From the NCBI GenBank assembly GCA_016281815.1, contig JAEEJK010000037.1:1-42840 (forward strand): a DNA stretch of 42,840 nt, in the 5' to 3' direction. This document shows positions 1-6,885 of this stretch, in pieces (within the stretch, counting starts at the first letter, position 1; each line of letters begins with the position of its first letter). The notes under the pieces are model-generated. The model worked only from the letters and a program-made list of their open reading frames with translations. It searched no databases and was not told the origin of the DNA. Source of the DNA: Prevotella sp. Its GTDB lineage: Bacteria > Bacteroidota > Bacteroidia > Bacteroidales > Bacteroidaceae. A program made the translations under genes and the position numbers.

Positions 1-399
1 GAGCCCCATGTGGAGAACGCACTCAAGGTGGTTGACTTCCTCGCCAACCATCACAAGGTGGCCATGGTGAACCATCCCGCCTTGGAGAGTCACCCCGACC
101 ACAAACTGTATCAGAAAGACTTCCCCAACGGAGGCGGCTCCATCTTCACCTTCGAGATTAAGGGTGGACAGGAAGAGGCCTGGAAATTTATTGATGCCCT
201 GCAGATCTTCTCGCTCCTGGCCAACGTAGCCGACGTGAAGAGTCTGGTGATCCACCCCTACACCACCACCCACTCCCAACTCTCGCCCGAGGAACTGGCA
301 GAGCAGCACATCACGCCCTCGACCATCCGTCTGAGTATCGGCACGGAGCATATCGACGACATCATCGACGACCTCTCACAGGCATTCGACAAGATCTGA
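1..399 (+). CDS. O-acetylhomoserine sulfhydrylase, C-terminal part (gene enters from the left edge)
   Basis: The reading frame is open from base 1 and ends with TGA at 397-399, so this is the 3' end of a longer gene. The roughly 132 visible residues match the C-terminal domain of the Cys/Met-metabolism PLP enzymes that make homocysteine from O-acetylhomoserine and sulfide. Recognisable blocks are HPALESHPDH, the GGGSIFTFEIKGG strand, the PYTTTHSQLSPEE loop and the closing SIGTEHIDDIIDDL. The PLP lysine lies upstream of the window. The GTG at position 10 is an internal valine codon, not a start. A cysteine synthase gene follows, so the two sulfide-using enzymes sit side by side, though cysK has its own promoter. 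Cystathionine gamma-synthase relatives are the main alternative; the THSQL loop favours the sulfhydrylase. Confidence 0.87.
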   Translation, partial: EPHVENALKVVDFLANHHKVAMVNHPALESHPDHKLYQKDFPNGGGSIFTFEIKGGQEEAWKFIDALQIFSLLANVADVKSLVIHPYTTTHSQLSPEELAEQHITPSTIRLSIGTEHIDDIIDDLSQAFDKI

Positions 400-465
400 G
401 ATGTGAGGTGATGAGACGAAATCAGCAACAGGAAAAGGAGAACAACAGCAAAAAGTGACTCGAAA

Positions 466-497
466 TTTGATGGGTTCGCAAATAATATGTACCTTTA
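466..497 (+). promoter_or_regulatory. Predicted promoter of cysK
   Basis: TTTG at 466-469 and TACCTTTA at 490-497 are separated by 20 bases. This fits the Bacteroidota primary-sigma pattern TTTG-N19/21-TAnnTTTG with one mismatch in the last base of the -7 box. It would give a leader of about 90 nt before the cysK start at 594. Confidence 0.55.
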
Positions 498-593
498 CGG
501 ACTTGTCCGAGAAGACAGCCCACGACGGACCTTGTTTTTGGGCCACAAGCAAAGATTAAGACAGGAAATCATTCATAAAAAACAGGTAAGGAT

Positions 594-1541
594 ATGAGCA
601 AAATTGCAAAACAACTGACAGAACTTGTGGGGAACACCCCACTTCTGGAACTCAACAAGTATTCGACGGCAAAGGGTCTCGAGGCACCCGTCATTGCCAA
701 AGTAGAGTTTTTCAACCCTGGCGGTAGCGTGAAGGACCGTATCGCACTGGCGATGATCGAGGATGCCGAGGAGAAGGGCATCTTGAAGCCCGGTGCCACC
801 ATCATCGAACCCACCTCAGGAAACACTGGCGTAGGATTGGCACTGGTATCTGCCGTCAAAGGCTACCATCTTATCCTTACCATGCCCGAGACCATGAGTA
901 TTGAGCGCAGGAACCTCGTGAAGGCCTATGGGGCCGAGGTGCGCCTCACCTCTGGTAAAGACGGTATGCCAGGTGCCATCCGCGCAGCCGAGGAGTTGCG
1001 CTCGCAGATTCCCGGCAGTGTCATCCTGCAGCAGTTTGAGAACGCCGCCAACCCCGCCAAGCACTATGCCACCACGGGTCCGGAGATCTGGCGCGACACA
1101 GACGGACAGGTGGACATCTTCATCGGCGGTGTAGGAACCGGAGGCACCATCAGTGGCACAGGCAAGTATCTGAAGGAGCAGAACCCCAACGTGAAGATCA
1201 TCGCCGTGGAGCCGAAGTCAAGTCCGGTGCTGAACGGTGGCAATAGCGGTCCGCACAAGATTCAGGGCATCGGTGCCGGTTTCATCCCCAATACCTATGA
1301 CTCGGATGTCATCGACGAGGTGTTTGACGTGGAAAACGACGAAGCCATCCGCACGGGCCGTGAGGTAGCCCAGTCAGAAGGTCTGCTGGTAGGCATCTCT
1401 GCCGGTGCTGCCCTCTTCGCCGCCATCCAAGTGGCCAAGCGCCCAGAGAACAAGGGCAAGAAGATTGTGGTGCTGCTGCCCGACACCGGTGAGCGCTATC
1501 TCTCCACCGTCCTCTACGCTTTTGAGGATTATCCACTTTGA
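594..1541 (+). CDS. cysK: Cysteine synthase A
   Basis: This 315-residue PLP enzyme makes L-cysteine from O-acetylserine and sulfide in the cytoplasm. The PLP-binding lysine is K47 in NPGGSVKDR. The substrate loop PTSGNTG and the phosphate-binding VGTGGTISG loop are both present, and [11 protein letters not shown] near residue 270 is the usual C-terminal block. The length is that of full CysK proteins. The ATG at 594 is preceded by a purine stretch (AGGTAAGG) that can serve as ribosome binding site. It has a predicted promoter at 466-497 and a strong intrinsic terminator at 1572-1606, so it is probably a single-gene transcript after the O-acetylhomoserine sulfhydrylase gene. Confidence 0.96.
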   Translation: MSKIAKQLTELVGNTPLLELNKYSTAKGLEAPVIAKVEFFNPGGSVKDRIALAMIEDAEEKGILKPGATIIEPTSGNTGVGLALVSAVKGYHLILTMPETMSIERRNLVKAYGAEVRLTSGKDGMPGAIRAAEELRSQIPGSVILQQFENAANPAKHYATTGPEIWRDTDGQVDIFIGGVGTGGTISGTGKYLKEQNPNVKIIAVEPKSSPVLNGGNSGPHKIQGIGAGFIPNTYDSDVIDEVFDVENDEAIRTGREVAQSEGLLVGISAGAALFAAIQVAKRPENKGKKIVVLLPDTGERYLSTVLYAFEDYPL

Positions 1542-1571
1542 CACTTTGACCATATTCAACACAGTGACTTG

Positions 1572-1606
1572 GAGGTACAGGGGAAGAAACCCTGTACCTC
1601 TTTTTT
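1572..1606 (+). terminator. Rho-independent terminator of cysK
   Basis: An 11-bp perfect stem (GAGGTACAGGG at 1572-1582 with CCCTGTACCTC at 1590-1600) has a 7-nt loop and is followed at once by six T. It lies 31 nt past the cysK stop. Confidence 0.92.
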
Positions 1607-1748
1607 GTATGATTGTTTCCTCAAAACCTGATACGATGGGAATGAGCGTATTGTCACGTTTTTGTTTTCAATACAGAGGTACAGAGGTACAGAGATTTTA
1701 CTATTAATGGGGTGTTTTAGGGGAATTATATGTTTAAAATATTCACGT

Positions 1749-1808
1749 GAATGACCATGAATGACCATGAATGACCATGAATAATCGCGAATGGCCATGA
1801 ATGATTTT
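1749..1808. repeat. 10-bp tandem repeat (GAATGACCAT)
   Basis: Three exact copies of GAATGACCAT at 1749-1778 are followed by three degenerate units ending near 1808. The remaining sequence from 1607 to 1876 is AT-rich and shows no gene. A GGTACAGAG motif repeated at 1676-1694 resembles one near 2990. Confidence 0.8.
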
Positions 1809-1876
1809 CAACAATAAATTATATGGCTTATTATATGGTAATTACATGTTAAAGAATCCGTAAATTTCCTAAGTCC

Positions 1877-1909
1877 GACCATCGAAGGAAGACTGAGTTG
1901 CTATTGGAG
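1877..1909. repeat. 33-bp dispersed repeat, copy 1
   Basis: This 33-bp stretch beginning GACCATCGAAGGAAGAC and ending GTTGCTATTGGAG recurs at 2618-2650 with three mismatches. The copies are about 740 bp apart in the same orientation, one on each side of the antitoxin remnant. Confidence 0.75.
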
Positions 1910-1993
1910 TAACGGATTTAAGCAAATTACCAAAAAAAATTACCGAAATTTAATAATTTGTATTTTAAAGTCAATTGTATACTGGTTGGTCTC

Positions 1994-2081
1994 GGGCGAA
2001 ATCTACCTAAAAATACATAGATTTCGCCCAAATTGCATCCAAAACGGGCGAAATCTACCTAAAAAAGCATAGATTTCGCCC
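1994..2081. repeat. Pair of near-identical 36-nt palindromic units
   Basis: Units at 1994-2029 and 2046-2081 each consist of a perfect 12-bp stem (GGGCGAAATCTA with TAGATTTCGCCC) and a 12-nt A-rich loop. They differ from one another only by two bases in the loop, and 16 nt separate them. Two stems of identical sequence suggest a REP-like or structured-RNA element rather than chance. The second unit abuts the stop of the truncated toxin at 2082. No T-tract follows either stem on the plus strand, so a simple terminator is unlikely. Confidence 0.8.
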
Positions 2082-2168
2082 TTACTTATCATTGTAATGG
2101 CCATAACTTCTAAGAACAAGTTTTGCCAGACCGATACGGGCCTCAGTGGTGAAATCAATGTTATACAT
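2082..2168 (-). pseudogene. 5' stump of a RelE/ParE-type toxin gene
   Basis: On the minus strand an ATG at 2168 overlaps the antitoxin stop (TAATG) and opens a 28-codon frame ending at TAA 2084-2082. It begins MYNIDFTTEARIGLAKL, the usual first strand and helix of RelE/ParE-superfamily toxins. It then runs into unrelated residues and stops about 70 residues short of a normal toxin. The 36-nt palindrome at 2046-2081 lies directly beyond the break. The antitoxin-toxin order and the one-base overlap are typical of type II modules. The toxin should be inactive because the catalytic C-terminal part is gone. Confidence 0.6.
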
Positions 2169-2419
2169 TACAGCCCACTTCTTCTCAACATTTCAGAAAC
2201 AGACTCACCTTGTAGCAGACGGACGCAATTACCTTGTCTGTATTCTTCCTCCCCACGGTCAAGGCTTGCCATGAATTCCTCTTCCGACACCAAAGTCTCA
2301 TTCTGTTTGGTGGCGGCCAATTTTTTTGCGTATTTCAAAAGTTTCAGCATCAGTCCTTCATCATCAGCAATTTTTCCCATGGTGAAAAACAATTCAGCAT
2401 TCAATTTTGAAGTATTCAT
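2168..2419 (-). CDS. Small antitoxin-like protein (orphaned)
   Basis: This is an 83-residue acidic helical protein. Its middle (ETLVSEEEFMASLDRGEEEY) and end (QGESVSEMLRR) resemble a small protein family often found before RelE/ParE-type toxins in Prevotella and Bacteroides. The match is from memory of the family's style, not a search. AGAGGA sits just before the ATG at 2419 and a complete promoter lies at 2447-2477, so it is probably still expressed although its toxin partner (2082-2168) is truncated. It may now act as a free antitoxin against related toxins elsewhere, or be decaying. Confidence 0.65.
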   Translation of the reverse strand: MNTSKLNAELFFTMGKIADDEGLMLKLLKYAKKLAATKQNETLVSEEEFMASLDRGEEEYRQGNCVRLLQGESVSEMLRRSGL

Positions 2420-2446
2420 ATTCCTCTAATCTTTGGTTCTCAAATG

Positions 2447-2477
2447 CAAAACTATGAAAACTTTTTGAATATACAAA
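2447..2477 (-). promoter_or_regulatory. Predicted promoter of the antitoxin gene
   Basis: On the minus strand TTTG (2477-2474), a 19-nt spacer and TAGTTTTG (2454-2447) match the Bacteroidota consensus fully. The -7 box ends 27 nt before the ATG at 2419. Confidence 0.75.
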
Positions 2478-2617
2478 TAAAAACATCAAAATCATGAAGA
2501 AAAACTAAATGTCCGAATCATTTTCACTCGCCTTTTTTGTTCTGCCATCAGCCATAACGATCAGGTCCCCCGAAGTCATAGGGACTTGCTTCATGCATGT
2601 CCCGACACCAAGCGGTT

Positions 2618-2650
2618 GACCATCGAAGGAAGACCAGGTTGCTATTGGAG
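2618..2650. repeat. 33-bp dispersed repeat, copy 2
   Basis: Second copy of the repeat at 1877-1909, with 30 of 33 bases identical. The surrounding gap, 2478-2807, has no convincing gene. It contains a purine-rich run at 2651-2700 and a small GTGCC-AA-GGCAC palindrome at 2703-2714. Confidence 0.75.
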
Positions 2651-2807
2651 AAAAGAAGAAGAAGATAAAAAAGGAGGAAAAAGGAATACAAAAATAGAAA
2701 AAGTGCCAAGGCACTCGCAAAAGGTTGAAAAAGAGGTGATATCTAATTTTTTAAATGGGTATTAAACATATAATTATCATGCAATTGATCATGAATAGTC
2801 AATTCTT

Positions 2808-2945
2808 GATGTGACAGTTGGCTGAATTTTGATGTGACAGTTGGCCGATTTTTGATGTGACAGTTGGCCGATTTTTAATGTGACAGTTGGCCGATTTTTA
2901 ATGTGACAGTTGGCCGATTTTTAATGTGACAGTTGGCCGGATTTT
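2808..2945. repeat. 23-bp tandem repeat, six copies
   Basis: Units start at 2808, 2831, 2854, 2877, 2900 and 2923, an exact 23-bp period with core ATGTGACAGTTGGCCGA and a T-rich joint. The first unit is the most divergent and the last three nearly identical. Regular short repeats with this type of core resemble the multiple transposase-binding repeats at the ends of IS21-family elements. No istA/istB-like gene is in the window, so a solo end is only a possibility. Confidence 0.85.
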
Positions 2946-2969
2946 TTTATACCGTGCGCTGAATAAAAA

Positions 2970-3366
2970 GTTCAACACAAAGGCACAAAGGTACAGAGAT
3001 TTTTCTCTTTATCTATCTGCTCCTCTGTGGTGAATAAGAGTGTGTGTCATAATTGAGGGAGTGCGCTTCGCGCAGAAATCTAACAAATAGGGCGACTAAC
3101 ATTGTATTTGACACACCCTCATTTCTGGGTCATTCTTTTGCCCTTACAGGGCGATTTTTCCCCTTCACGCTATCAACCCAGGGTGTTGCCCTGGGCTAAT
3201 AGCTTATTGGCCTTTCAGGCCGTTACCGCTTATTGGCTGTTCAGGCCGTTTCCACACTGGAATCTTTACAATATGAGAAAGATGAAATATCTTTTTTTCT
3301 GTGTCTCTGTATCTAAGTGTTGAACTATCTTTCTCTGTGTCTCTGTATCTCTGTGTTGAACCATTT
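2970..3366. other. Palindrome-rich intergenic element
   Basis: No gene is visible here. The segment holds several small palindromes: GTGTGTCA (3042-3049) pairing with TGACACAC (3109-3116); TGCGC-TTC-GCGCA at 3062-3074; GCCC-TTACA-GGGC around 3140-3152; CCCAGGG-TGTTG-CCCTGGG at 3177-3195; GGCC-TTTCA-GGCC at 3209-3221; and a related copy at 3235-3247. Its edges carry an inverted motif of TTCAACACA followed by CAAAG/CAGAG units: forward near 2971-3000, inverted at 3304-3366. It looks like the dispersed intergenic repeats common in Bacteroidota genomes. Confidence 0.6.
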
Positions 3367-3384
3367 GTGTTGAACCATCTTGAG

Positions 3385-3915
3385 TTACTGGCCTGTTGCC
3401 TGTTTCATTCCCTCCATGAACTTCTGCTGTAACTGTTGGGCGAGTTGGTTGTCGGGATTGAGTTTTAGGGCTTTCTCGAAGTTCTGCATCACGTCGAGGT
3501 AGTAGCGCTGGCCGTTCTTGCCGGGATCCTGCACGATGCGCACCATGTAGAGGAAGCCGCGCAGGGTGCAGAGGTCAGACGGGTCGGCATTTTTCATCTT
3601 CTCCATCTGTGAGATGGCCTGCTCCGCCTCAGCCATCATATTTTCGGTCTGCGGTGCACGAGGATTCATCACCGAGAAGTTGAGACTCTGCACAGCCATC
3701 AGATACTTGGGTTGGATGCTGTCGGGGAACATCGCGTCGATGCGCTTCAGTTCCGCCACGCAGTTGAGGACAGCCTCAGGCGTGGGCTGCTGGATTTTGG
3801 AGAGCGACTGCCCGATGAGAGCCTGCATGGAAGGTTCCTGGGCGTGGATGGATAACGATGCCATCAGGAAGAGGGCGATGGCCAAGAAACGGGTTTTAAA
3901 AGTTAGAAATGTCAT
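3385..3915 (-). CDS. Small secreted protein of unknown function, TPR-like C-terminus
   Basis: A 176-residue protein with a clear signal peptide (a hydrophobic FLAIALFLMASL core, then SIHAQ). The mature part is helical. Its end, FEKALKLNPDNQLAQQL, reads like a tetratricopeptide helix pair. The ATG at 3915 is chosen because it directly precedes the signal peptide; an upstream TTG at 3942 would add nine unlikely residues. It overlaps the 3' end of the TonB-dependent receptor gene by 20 nt, so the two are almost certainly co-transcribed and translationally coupled. It could be a periplasmic helper of that receptor, but nothing shows its substrate or partner. Confidence 0.75.
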   Translation of the reverse strand: MTFLTFKTRFLAIALFLMASLSIHAQEPSMQALIGQSLSKIQQPTPEAVLNCVAELKRIDAMFPDSIQPKYLMAVQSLNFSVMNPRAPQTENMMAEAEQAISQMEKMKNADPSDLCTLRGFLYMVRIVQDPGKNGQRYYLDVMQNFEKALKLNPDNQLAQQLQQKFMEGMKQATGQ

Positions 3916-5941
3916 ACGCTTTATTATTTTTAAGTGATACAAAAATGCCGATATAAAAGAAACTGTCGCGCGTAGCCGTAACGGGACTGCCCATCTTGTC
4001 GAAGCGGAAGATGTTGGTACGTCCCAGGATGTTGTTCAGCGAGGTATAGATGATGACCTTCGGACTCAGCAGGTAGGTGAGGTTGGCATCCACGCTGTTG
4101 TAAGCAGGCGTCTTGCCCTGAGGGAAATGGCGGCTGCTGGCATAGGACTCCGACAATCCGATGATGGTCCTTCCGATACCGTATTTGGCGGTCAGCCGCA
4201 GGTTATGCCGTGATGCGAAATCGGGCATGCACGGTTGTGTATTGTCGAAGGAGCATCTCTCGGAGTCGTTGTAGGAATAGGAGAGCGTGGTCGTCAGGTT
4301 CTTGAAGTTGTTCTCCATGAACACATCAACGCCCCGGCTCATGCCATAGCCCTGCGGCAGATAGGTGCCATTCTTCAACAGAGGCAGGTGGTGGTATTTC
4401 TTCCAATAAGGTTCCACGCGCAGGAGCGTGTTGGCCGTCCTGTACTGCACGGAGAGAATGGCATGGTCGGCCGTGCTCTGGCCCAACGCTTTCCTGCTCT
4501 GTGCCAAGTAATCATCGGCAGCAGTCTGGCTGTAACGGCCAAGCACCAGAGATGTCTGCAGCCGCTTATTGGGGACGTAACTCAGGGTGGTTCTCGGCAT
4601 GAGCAACCAATCCGTTCCCATCATCTCCGCCCTCGCCGACATGTTGAGGAACAGACGGGGGATGACCCGCCACTGTGCATCAAGATGAGTCGCTAGGATG
4701 TTGTAATCAAGATGGTATCGGGAAGTTTCATAACTCAACCTGCTGTGGCGGATATAGTCCTCCACACCGGCAGACATTTTCAGCACATCCGAGCAGACCT
4801 TGCGAAGTTCCGCTTTCAGGTGCACCTCATTGCGGAAATTGAAATAATGGTCGCCGGCAGCCACCGCATCGTCGATGTCTCCGATCACGGATGAGTTGGC
4901 TACACCCGTGAAGAGAGAGAAACCGCGGTTCAATGACATTTTGTGTGTGACATTCGCGTAGATGTTGTGCTCCTTCAGCGAGAGGTGGCGCCCGTCGACA
5001 TGCAGTCCCACGGAAGTCAGGTCGTAGCCGACGTATGACTTCAGCACGCCCGAGGTTTTGAACTCCTTCTTATACTGAGCCTCACCAGAGAGTTTGCGGT
5101 AAGGCCGGGTGAAGTCGAAGCGCTGAGAGAACAGGCGGTCGTAGAGTCCCATGCTGGTCAGGGCAGCATTGAATGAAAGGCTGCTGGTGGCGAAAGCCTT
5201 GGTGCCGCCCACGTTCCAGTCCACCAGCGACGCACTCACGCCATATTTGTCGCTCGTCGCCATATCGGTGGTCTCCATCGGGAGCACGGCAGAGAGCGCC
5301 TGACCGTATTCACCGCCATAGCCACCCAGGGAGAAATTGATGCCCTTGAACAAGAAAGGAGAAAAACGCCCGCGGACGGCAGAGTTCTCCGTATTGGTGG
5401 AATAAGGCACCAGCACGTGCATCCCGTTGACGAAAGTCTGGCACTCCTCGCTCTCGCCGCCCCGCACATAGAGTTTGCCATCCTCACCCACTTTCTGAGT
5501 GCCCGGCAGCGTCTGCAGAGCCGCCACGATGTCTCCGCACGAGTTGCCCGCCATCACCACGTCGAGCGCATCCATCGTCTTGAAGTTGTCGCTCTTGCCA
5601 AAACTGAAGGTGCTGGCGGTGACGACCACCTCGCTGATGGTGGTGGCCTGCTCCTTCATCCTCACCGTGAGATGGGTCATCTGTCTGACATCGGCGGTAT
5701 GAGAATAGTCTTCATAACCCATGTAGGTGACCTTCAGCGTCACCTCACCCGTCTTGGAGGTTGGGAAAGCGAACTGTCCGAGCGAGTCCGTCAGGCAACC
5801 GTCAATCGTTCCTATTATAAATACGTTGGCCCCCACGAGCCGTTCCTTACCGTCGGTGACGATACCCGTCACGGTGGTCTGAGCAGCCATGTTGCATACG
5901 GCCGTCAGCAGGATGATGATGTGTGTCAAGAGATGTTTCAT
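3896..5941 (-). CDS. TonB-dependent outer-membrane receptor with carboxypeptidase-regulatory-like domain
   Basis: This 681-residue receptor has a signal peptide (residues 1-20, ending MAAQ). A carboxypeptidase-regulatory-like beta-sandwich follows at about 21-100, with VTGIVTDGKERLVGANVFI and a VTYMGYEDY strand. A TonB-box-like EVVVTAS comes next, then a plug around 110-215 (LPGTQKVGEDGKLYVRGGE) and a beta-barrel to the end. It is shorter than a SusC protein and has no SusD partner, so it belongs with siderophore/vitamin/peptide-type TonB receptors; the ligand is not evident. The ATG at 5941 is chosen over an upstream TTG because the signal peptide starts there. A consensus promoter ends only 4 nt before this ATG (see 5946-5977). 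A LytTR membrane regulator lies just upstream on the same strand. Confidence 0.87.
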   Translation of the reverse strand: MKHLLTHIIILLTAVCNMAAQTTVTGIVTDGKERLVGANVFIIGTIDGCLTDSLGQFAFPTSKTGEVTLKVTYMGYEDYSHTADVRQMTHLTVRMKEQATTISEVVVTASTFSFGKSDNFKTMDALDVVMAGNSCGDIVAALQTLPGTQKVGEDGKLYVRGGESEECQTFVNGMHVLVPYSTNTENSAVRGRFSPFLFKGINFSLGGYGGEYGQALSAVLPMETTDMATSDKYGVSASLVDWNVGGTKAFATSSLSFNAALTSMGLYDRLFSQRFDFTRPYRKLSGEAQYKKEFKTSGVLKSYVGYDLTSVGLHVDGRHLSLKEHNIYANVTHKMSLNRGFSLFTGVANSSVIGDIDDAVAAGDHYFNFRNEVHLKAELRKVCSDVLKMSAGVEDYIRHSRLSYETSRYHLDYNILATHLDAQWRVIPRLFLNMSARAEMMGTDWLLMPRTTLSYVPNKRLQTSLVLGRYSQTAADDYLAQSRKALGQSTADHAILSVQYRTANTLLRVEPYWKKYHHLPLLKNGTYLPQGYGMSRGVDVFMENNFKNLTTTLSYSYNDSERCSFDNTQPCMPDFASRHNLRLTAKYGIGRTIIGLSESYASSRHFPQGKTPAYNSVDANLTYLLSPKVIIYTSLNNILGRTNIFRFDKMGSPVTATRDSFFYIGIFVSLKNNKAYDISNF

Positions 5942-5945
5942 GCCG

Positions 5946-5977
5946 CAAAAATACGGCAAGAATCCGATGCCTCCAAA
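5946..5977 (-). promoter_or_regulatory. Consensus promoter almost touching the receptor start codon
   Basis: On the minus strand TTTG (5977-5974), a 20-nt spacer and TATTTTTG (5953-5946) fit the Bacteroidota promoter perfectly. Only four bases lie between the -7 box and the ATG at 5941, so transcription would begin at or next to the start codon. This predicts a leaderless mRNA. Confidence 0.6.
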
Positions 5978-6053
5978 TTCCCGTGACAGACAACTAAAAC
6001 CACTGACAGAAACCTATGCCAACGGACGAATGACTAATAAAAATGACGAATGA

Positions 6054-6878
6054 CTAAGCGATAAAAGCCTTTAGCCGAGGCACATACGAACGGGATACCG
6101 GGACATTTTCCGAGCATGTCCTGAGGGTCAGTTGATAACCGTTGGAGTTGCCCTTGGCAGAAGTGATGTTGTTCACATTGACGACAAAAGAGCGGTGGCA
6201 TTGGAAGATGTTCTCATAGTCTTTCAGTTCCTCGACCACAGCCGACAGCGTGGTGTGAAGTTCGGTGCACACCGCCTTGTTGTCTTTCAGATAGCAGACC
6301 GAGACATTGTTCTTCTGCGCCTCGACATACAGCAGGTCGTTGATGGGAACCGTGAGGTCGTTTCCCCTGACATTGGTGTCGTGGATGGTGATGCAGATGT
6401 CTTTCTGCTCCTCCGCCGTGTTGCTCAGCAGCGCCTCCATTTTTTCTTTCAGAAACCGGTTGTACCCTACGATGACAGAGACAGCCGACATGAAGAGGCC
6501 GATCACCAGCGTCCAATTCAGGAACAAGAGAAAGGCCTCCAGGGTGACCGGAATATGAAAGAAGAGAGAGAACGTCAGGAAGTTGCACACAGCGATGAAG
6601 AGGACCAGGCCGAGGAGCGCACATCCATGATGCCAGACGCGCCAAGGCTGGACACGCTGCGGGAGGCGGTTGAAGACGCCCCAATTGTACAGGACACAGC
6701 AGCCCCACGTGACAAGGCCGAATATAACAGCCGTCAAGAACTTGTTTCCTTGATAATTGCTGAAACCAAAAGGCTGCAACAGATAGAGTATCGCCCAGAT
6801 GCCCACGCCATAAAGGACGCAGTCTCTCGGCCAGTGTCCGCTCTGCATGAAAGGATATGTCCGGGTGAGGAAAGACAT
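6054..6878 (-). CDS. Membrane-anchored LytTR-domain transcriptional regulator
   Basis: A 274-residue protein. Residues 1-145 contain about four hydrophobic segments (for example VLYGVGIWAILYLLQPFGF and FLLFLNWTLVIGLFMSAVSV), then a short helical linker. Residues about 165-274 form a LytTR DNA-binding domain: DLTVPINDLLYVEAQKNN, then YENIFQCHRSFVVNVNNI and a terminal SRSYVPRLKAF. Family knowledge says LytTR domains bind direct repeats upstream of target genes. The membrane part may sense an envelope signal, without a separate kinase. It starts 7 nt after the MBL-fold gene, so it is likely the last gene of the murB operon. The next gene downstream, a TonB receptor, has its own promoter and is a plausible target. 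Confidence 0.87.
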   Translation of the reverse strand: MSFLTRTYPFMQSGHWPRDCVLYGVGIWAILYLLQPFGFSNYQGNKFLTAVIFGLVTWGCCVLYNWGVFNRLPQRVQPWRVWHHGCALLGLVLFIAVCNFLTFSLFFHIPVTLEAFLLFLNWTLVIGLFMSAVSVIVGYNRFLKEKMEALLSNTAEEQKDICITIHDTNVRGNDLTVPINDLLYVEAQKNNVSVCYLKDNKAVCTELHTTLSAVVEELKDYENIFQCHRSFVVNVNNITSAKGNSNGYQLTLRTCSENVPVSRSYVPRLKAFIA

Positions 6879-6885
6879 CGCTGAA

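Noticed and set aside
1994..2081. Possible two-repeat CRISPR array
   Set aside because: Repeats of 36 nt but a spacer of only 16 nt, just two copies, fully palindromic over 24 bases, and no cas gene in the window.
2097..2429. 110-codon plus-strand frame opposite the antitoxin
   Set aside because: It is the complement of the antitoxin and toxin stump, which have promoter, ribosome site and family-like sequence on the minus strand.
2505..2720. 71-codon minus-strand frame across the 33-bp repeat
   Set aside because: Very hydrophobic Phe-rich start from a purine-rich run, no promoter or ribosome site, and no family recognised. The frame covers a dispersed repeat.
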